DNA of 64,000 nucleotides from AC-51 sp963749895 (GTDB lineage: Bacteria; Actinomycetota; UBA4738; HRBIN12). The stretch lies in contig CAVVOG010000003.1 of the NCBI GenBank assembly GCA_963749895.1, forward strand, positions 1,488,001-1,552,000, written 5' to 3'. Shown here piece by piece: positions 60,127 through 64,000 of this stretch. Numbering within the stretch: position 1 is the stretch's first letter; each line of letters begins with the position of its first letter. Both the position numbers and the translations under genes were made by a program. A model generated the notes under the pieces. That model ran no database searches. It worked only from the letters and a program-made list of their open reading frames with translations, and was not told the origin of the DNA.

Positions 60127-60693
60127 TCAGGCTCCCGCGGAGGCAGAGCGAACGACCACGTGGACGGGATCGCCGTCACCGAACGCGGACATCCCGTTGT
60201 GTGTGGGACGGGCCCGCGCCATGGCCCCCTCGGCCACGTAGCGGGGCGCCGATGCCGGGCGCGGCTCCTGCGGCGCGCGGGCGGCGCGGACGGCGTCGTG
60301 CGGATGCACGGCACGGTGCTTGATCGTGAGCAACAGCCACACGTACACGAGCAGCAACGCGCCGAACACGGCGGTCACCGACCAGATCATGCGCAGCGGC
60401 GGCACGACCCCGATCAGGAAGGAGATCCCGATCGCCTCGAGCAGGAAGATGAAGACCCGGCGACGGCGCTCACGCGCGCGCGCACGATGCCGTTCCTGCG
60501 GACCCAGGAACTGCACGCCCTTGCGTGGTGTGACGATCCAACGGCCGTTCGTGCCGTGGACTCCCGCGTGGGCCAACAGTTCCATCCTCTCTTCGAAGTC
60601 GGTCATGCTGCGGCCCTCGGACCGGCGGTGGAGCACCGGTACGAGGATCGCGACCCACATGATGCCTAACGCGGCGAGCGGCAGCCACTCCAC
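60127..60693 (-). CDS. SepX/GlpR-like divisome membrane protein
   Basis: 188 residues with TM helix 1 (WLPLAALGIMWVAILVPVLHRR), a cytoplasmic arm (RSMTDFEERMELLAH), a basic stretch (QERHRARARERRRRVF) and two more TM helices (FIFLLEAIGISFLIGVV; SVTAVFGALLLVYVWLLL). This arrangement, including the VP-x3-RR after helix 1, matches actinobacterial SepX/GlpR, the receptor for the gephyrin-like Glp in cell division. GTG 60693 has GGAGG 8 nt upstream; an ATG 72 nt earlier adds residues without similarity. Located near glp/moeA, as expected. Confidence 0.7.
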   Translation of the reverse strand: MEWLPLAALGIMWVAILVPVLHRRSEGRSMTDFEERMELLAHAGVHGTNGRWIVTPRKGVQFLGPQERHRARARERRRRVFIFLLEAIGISFLIGVVPPLRMIWSVTAVFGALLLVYVWLLLTIKHRAVHPHDAVRAARAPQEPRPASAPRYVAEGAMARARPTHNGMSAFGDGDPVHVVVRSASAGA

Positions 60694-60757
60694 CCAGCCA
60701 GCCTCCAGTCCGTCGAGCCCCGGTTTCGACACAACATCTAGGCTGGCGCCGGACCGT

Positions 60758-60775
60758 AGCACCACATGTGGTGCT
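60758..60775. promoter_or_regulatory. Perfect 18-bp palindrome
   Basis: AGCACCACATGTGGTGCT is self-complementary over all 18 bp and lies in the divergent gap between the SepX/GlpR-like gene and the 100-residue protein. A dimeric regulator site is likely. AAGCACATCCGTGTG follows 4 bp later as a weaker related arm. No adjacent regulator gene is apparent. Confidence 0.55.
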
Positions 60776-60870
60776 CTTGAAGCACATCCGTGTGATTCCT
60801 TTCACGTGTTCACGAGCCCCTCGGCCGGCCGCCTCGGACAACGAGGCTCGCACGGGCCTACGCTCGATGC

Positions 60871-61173
60871 ATGAGCGACACGGACGATCGTCCTCCGGTC
60901 GAGGTCGACCTCGACGAACTCGGGACCGGTTCGGGGGCACCCGAGGCGGTCACCGAGCAGCCCGACCTGTCCTTCGAACGGAACCGGGAGGCGCGGTGGT
61001 TGGGCGACGTGATGGGGATGAGGATCGCCGCGCTGGCGCTCGTCCGCCGTGCGCGTCGACGCCGCGGCGAGGAGGTCCTGCCCTTGCCGTGGGCCGCGAT
61101 CGCGGGGACCGCTGCGGTGGCGGCGATGGCCGTCGCGCTGCTGGCGTGGGCTCTGCGCGCCGTCGTCGGGTAA
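60871..61173 (+). CDS. Hypothetical tail-anchored membrane protein
   Basis: 100 residues: an acidic disordered N-terminus (DTDDRPPVEVDLDELGTG), a basic helix (MRIAALALVRRARRRRGEE) and a C-terminal TM segment (AIAGTAAVAAMAVALLAWALRAVV). No family recognised. Its position between moaC and the SepX/GlpR-like gene suggests an envelope or division role, but this is context only. TACGCT 6 nt before the ATG. Confidence 0.6.
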   Translation: MSDTDDRPPVEVDLDELGTGSGAPEAVTEQPDLSFERNREARWLGDVMGMRIAALALVRRARRRRGEEVLPLPWAAIAGTAAVAAMAVALLAWALRAVVG

Positions 61174-61177
61174 CCGT

Positions 61178-61660
61178 TCAGTCGGCGCGGTAGTCGCCGC
61201 TCGCTCCGCCCGATTTCGACAGCAGCCGGACCCCTTCGATCCGGGCTGCCCGGTCGAACGCCTTCGCCGTGTCGTACAGGCTGAGCGCGGCCACGGCGGC
61301 GGCGGTGAGGGCCTCCATCTCCACGCCCGTGCGGTCGACCGCGCGGACCCGGGCCTCGACGCGGACACGCCCGGCCGCCGTGTTCGGCTCGACCGCGATC
61401 TCCGAGCCGGTGATGCGGATCGGGTGGCAGTGCGGCAGCAGGTCGGGCGTCCGCTTCAGGCCGATCACGCCCGCGAGCTTGGCGCTCTCGATCGGCGAGC
61501 CCTTCTTGGTCCCCGCGACGAGGTGGCCGAGCGCCTCTGGCGTGGTGATGAGCCAGGCCTCGGCGACGGCCTCACGCGAGGTCTCGGGCTTCGCACCCAC
61601 CTCGACGATCCGCGTGACACCGTCCGCCCCGGCCTGGTCCTTCCGCGGAGATGTCGACAC
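61178..61660 (-). CDS. moaC: Cyclic pyranopterin monophosphate synthase
   Basis: 160 residues; second step of molybdopterin synthesis, converting the MoaA product to cyclic pyranopterin monophosphate. Visible: AKLAGVIGLKRTPDLLPHCHPIRI (catalytic LPHCHP), VRAVDRTGVEMEALTAAAVAALSLYD (signature DRTGVEMEALT) and LLSKSGGASGDY. It follows the moeA-type gene by 6 bp on the same strand. Together with MobA-like and XdhC proteins it supports an active molybdenum enzyme system. Confidence 0.95.
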   Translation of the reverse strand: MSTSPRKDQAGADGVTRIVEVGAKPETSREAVAEAWLITTPEALGHLVAGTKKGSPIESAKLAGVIGLKRTPDLLPHCHPIRITGSEIAVEPNTAAGRVRVEARVRAVDRTGVEMEALTAAAVAALSLYDTAKAFDRAARIEGVRLLSKSGGASGDYRAD

Positions 61661-61666
61661 GGGCGC

Positions 61667-62929
61667 TCAGTCCTCGGATCCGCGGAAGATCATGACCTTC
61701 ACCCGTGAGCCCGCCGGCGCCATCTCGGTACCGGCCGGTATCACCGCGAGCCCGTTCGCCCGCGAGATCGTCGAGATCAGGTTCGACCCGCGCCCGCCCG
61801 TCGGCGTGGCCACCCATCCTTCGTCGCCCCGGGTGACCTCGACCCGCGCGTACTGCGTCTTGCCGCGCAGTCGGCGAAGGTCCCCCGCGAGGGTGGCCTC
61901 GATCGTCGGGCGCCCGAGCGAGCCCCGTCCCATCATCTTCAAGATCGCGGGCCGCACGAAGATCTCGAAGCTCACGAACACGCTCACCGGGTTGCCCGGC
62001 AGTCCGAAGAACGGCTTGCCCTCCACGAACCCGAACCCTTGGGGCATCCCCGGCTGCATCGCGACCCGGGTGAACTCCACCTCGCCGCGCCCGGCGAACG
62101 CCGCCTTCACGACGTCGCGCTCCCCCACGCTGACCCCACCCGACGACACGAACGCATCGGCCTGGATCTCGTAGGCGAGGATCATCTCCTTCAGCGCATC
62201 GGGGTCGTCCTTCACGATGCCCGCGAGCACCGGGATCGCCCCCACCTCACGCAGCGCCCCGAACAGCGTGTAGGCGTTGGAGTCGTGGATCTGACCGAAG
62301 GCCGGATCCTCGATCGGCGGGATCAGCTCGTCGCCCGTGGACAGCACGATCACGCGGGGACGTGGACGCACCAGGGGGTGGGCGATCCCCGCGTTCGCCA
62401 GCAAGCCCAGCTCCGGGGCGCCCAGGCGCTTGCCCGCCGGCACGAGCAGATCGCCCTCCCGCGCGTCCTCGCCGCGTGGGCGGACGTGGCGTCCCTGGGT
62501 CACCTCTTCGAACACCCGGACGCGATCCTCGTCGGGGGACTCCGTGTTCTCGACGGGCACGACGCAATCGGCCCCGGCAGGGATCGGCGCTCCGGTGGCG
62601 ATCGCCACGGCCTCCCCCATCCCCACCGTGACGTCGGGCCGAAGACCGATCATCGCCTTGCCGACGACCTTCAGCTCGACGGGGGTCGCCGGGGTCGCCT
62701 CGGCCACGTCCGACGCACGGACCGCGAACCCGTCCATCGCCGACGACGCGAACCCGGGCATGTCGTCACGGGCGGTGATGTCCTGCACGGCGACGCATCC
62801 GTAGGCGTCCGTCAGCGACAGCTCCAGCGGCGGGAGCGGCTCGATCCGCGACAGGACCCGCTCGCGAGCCTCCTCGACCGGGACGAGGCCCTCGCCGGAA
62901 TCGTGGTCGTGGAGCGTGCGGTCGGCCAT
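61667..62929 (-). CDS. glp: Gephyrin-like molybdotransferase Glp / MoeA
   Basis: 420 residues. MoeA domains in order: N-terminal VEEARERVLSRIEPLPPLELSLTDAYGCV, MPGFASSAMDGFAVRA (active-site SAMDGFA), GEAVAIATGAPIPAGADCVVPVE, mononucleotide-binding RPRVIVLSTGDEL, VSSGGVSVGERD and FFGLPGNPVSVFVSFEIFV. In actinobacteria the copy next to galU is Glp, a MoeA homologue that moonlights in cell division with GlpR/SepX; the neighbouring gene supports that, although it may also insert molybdenum since moaC is adjacent. ATG 62929 gives the usual N-terminus. Confidence 0.9.
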   Translation of the reverse strand: MADRTLHDHDSGEGLVPVEEARERVLSRIEPLPPLELSLTDAYGCVAVQDITARDDMPGFASSAMDGFAVRASDVAEATPATPVELKVVGKAMIGLRPDVTVGMGEAVAIATGAPIPAGADCVVPVENTESPDEDRVRVFEEVTQGRHVRPRGEDAREGDLLVPAGKRLGAPELGLLANAGIAHPLVRPRPRVIVLSTGDELIPPIEDPAFGQIHDSNAYTLFGALREVGAIPVLAGIVKDDPDALKEMILAYEIQADAFVSSGGVSVGERDVVKAAFAGRGEVEFTRVAMQPGMPQGFGFVEGKPFFGLPGNPVSVFVSFEIFVRPAILKMMGRGSLGRPTIEATLAGDLRRLRGKTQYARVEVTRGDEGWVATPTGGRGSNLISTISRANGLAVIPAGTEMAPAGSRVKVMIFRGSED

Positions 62930-62939
62930 GAGGGCCAGT

Positions 62940-63842
62940 CTACCCAGGCGTCCCCGACGGTCCGGCGGCCCCGACGAACGCCCTGAGCCACTGCGTGAAC
63001 GCCGGACCGACGTCCTCGCGTTCGACGGCGAGCTCCACGGTCGCCTTGAGGTAGTCGAGAGGGTTGCCCACGTCGAAACGCCCCTCCGCGAAACGCAGGG
63101 CGTACGCGCCCTCCTCTCGTGCCAGGAGGTTGATCGCATCGGTCACCTGGATCTCACCGCCGCGGCCGGGACCTGTCCGTCGGAGCGCGTCGAAGATCGT
63201 GGGGCTGAAGACGTATCGACCGATCGCCGCGAGGGTCGACGGTGCCTCGTCGGGGTCCGGCTTCTCGACGACCGAGGCGATCCGAACGAGGTCGTCGTCC
63301 TGCGCGCCCTCGATCGGAGCGGGCTCGATGCACCCGTACATCGCGATCTCGCGCCGTCCGACCTCCATCGCGGCCACCACGCTGCGGCCACGCTCGGCAT
63401 GGGCGGCGAGCATCCGGGGCAGCAGCGGGACCCGCGGGTGGATCAGGTCGTCGCCCAACAGCACCGCGAACGGCTCGTCGCCGACGTGCGCCTCGGCCAC
63501 GGCCACGGCGTGCCCGAGGCCGAGCGCGTCCTTCTGGCGGACCGTGTGCACCTGCGCGAGCTCCGAGATCGCGCGGACGGATCCCAGTTCCTCGCGCTTC
63601 CCCTTCTCCTCCAGGAAGGCCTCGAGCTCCGGCGAGCGGTCGAAGTGGTCCTCGATCGAGGACTGGCCCCGCCCGACGACGATCAAGATGTCGTCGAGCC
63701 CGGCGCGCACGGCTTCCTCGACCACCAGCTGGATCGCCGGCACGTCGATCACCGGCAGCATCACCTTGGGCTGCGCCTTCGTGGCAGGCAGGAACCGGGT
63801 TCCGAATCCCGCCGCGGGGATCACCGCCTTGCGAACCTGCAT
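62940..63842 (-). CDS. galU: UTP--glucose-1-phosphate uridylyltransferase
   Basis: 300 residues; makes UDP-glucose for trehalose and cell-surface glycans. Visible: RKAVIPAAGFGTRFLPATKAQPKVMLPVID (nucleotide-binding and catalytic Lys region), VVGRGQSSIEDHFD, QKDALGLGHAVAVAE, FAVLLGDDLI (metal Asp pair), ASVVEKPDPDEAPS (catalytic Lys) and GGEIQVTDAI. Second ATG at 63842 chosen: GAGGAAGG lies 6 nt before it, whereas the first ATG at 63848 would sit directly on that site. Confidence 0.95.
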   Translation of the reverse strand: MQVRKAVIPAAGFGTRFLPATKAQPKVMLPVIDVPAIQLVVEEAVRAGLDDILIVVGRGQSSIEDHFDRSPELEAFLEEKGKREELGSVRAISELAQVHTVRQKDALGLGHAVAVAEAHVGDEPFAVLLGDDLIHPRVPLLPRMLAAHAERGRSVVAAMEVGRREIAMYGCIEPAPIEGAQDDDLVRIASVVEKPDPDEAPSTLAAIGRYVFSPTIFDALRRTGPGRGGEIQVTDAINLLAREEGAYALRFAEGRFDVGNPLDYLKATVELAVEREDVGPAFTQWLRAFVGAAGPSGTPG

Positions 63843-63933
63843 CCGCATCCTTCCTCGCCGGCTCGTCCCGCCGGCAGGTCCATGAGTCTAGAGGGACGGG
63901 CCCGCAGCCACGCTGCCGTAGACTGCCCCGGTC

Positions 63934-64000
63934 ATGCCCACGTACGAGTACCTGTGCCGCGCGTGCGCTCACACCTTCGAGATCGTCCAGAAGATGAGCG
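63934..64000 (+). CDS. FmdB-family zinc-ribbon protein, start only
   Basis: The first 22 residues, MPTYEYLCRACAHTFEI..., match the FmdB/putative regulatory zinc ribbon family (MPTYEYxCxxCGHxFE), with the first CxxC pair (CRAC) present. The second CxxC lies beyond the window. Such proteins are 60-110 residues with a Zn ribbon; a role in formamidase regulation is a historical name only. TAGACT 9 nt before the ATG. Divergent from galU, the usual actinobacterial order. Confidence 0.85.
   Translation, partial: MPTYEYLCRACAHTFEIVQKMS

Noticed and set aside
1..64000. Mobile elements, prophage, CRISPR or restriction/defence systems
   Set aside because: No transposase, integrase, Cas, nuclease-methylase pair or spaced direct-repeat array was seen; gene order looks chromosomal throughout.

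Overview
The window is high-GC, densely coded DNA with no insertion sequence, phage, CRISPR array or plasmid gene. The gene content points to an actinobacterium (Actinomycetota), probably a deep-branching uncultured lineage: galU next to a gephyrin-like moeA and a SepX/GlpR-type membrane protein, a protein O-mannosyltransferase, an F420-type flavin reductase-fold protein, a pgmB-otsB fusion, the glmU / ispE-rsmA / tatD / metG / rsmI neighbourhood, and many apparently leaderless genes. No rRNA or marker gene fixes the class.

Layout. 1-7 kb: housekeeping (glmU fragment, a rhodanese, tRNA-Gln, ispE-rsmA, a 319-bp leader with an SOS-box-like palindrome, tatD, metG, rsmI). 7-16.8 kb: protein O-mannosyltransferase, a CocE-type hydrolase whose C-terminus is out of frame, a YbaK-fold protein, a CPBP protease, a secreted metalloprotease, a stand-alone RAM domain, an alanine/lysine repeat protein, a phosphotransferase-fold kinase and an MFS transporter. 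16.8-30.8 kb: the most distinctive block, a carbohydrate regulon with a DUF2090 aldolase-like protein, an AraD-type aldolase/epimerase, a GH4 glycosidase, an amidohydrolase, a DeoR repressor, a SIS isomerase, a sugar ABC transporter (binding protein, two permeases, ATPase) and two PfkB kinases. Four copies of one 22-bp palindrome sit at its promoters, and the GH4 promoter plus its first eight codons is duplicated in front of the AraD-like gene. 30.8-38.6 kb: macro domain, second rhodanese, glycolate-oxidase-like glcD-glcE and a separate glcF, a secreted propeller protein, an aminotransferase. 38.6-51.7 kb: a small anchored protein, a VWA/MoxR pair, a trehalose-phosphorylase-type GH65 coupled to a pgmB-otsB fusion, an MscS channel, then carbon-monoxide-dehydrogenase-like genes (coxM, coxS, coxF/xdhC, coxG, a MobA-like transferase) with no catalytic large subunit, and a nitrilase. 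51.7-58.9 kb: two YceI proteins around an HxlR regulator, a class III aminotransferase coupled to an RTX-repeat protein, an amidohydrolase, and a decarboxylase-fold protein coupled to an MBL hydrolase. 58.9-64 kb: tRNA-Ala, a translin-family protein, the SepX/GlpR-like divisome protein, moaC, glp/moeA, galU and the start of an FmdB zinc-ribbon gene.

How parts work together. The DeoR regulon reads as import of a glycoside, hydrolysis by the NAD-dependent GH4 enzyme, isomerisation (SIS), phosphorylation (PfkB) and aldol cleavage (DUF2090 and/or AraD-like); the sugar is not identifiable from sequence. The cox-like genes and moaC/moeA imply molybdenum-cofactor enzymes. The galU-glp-moaC-glpR block is the actinobacterial cell-division/molybdopterin neighbourhood.
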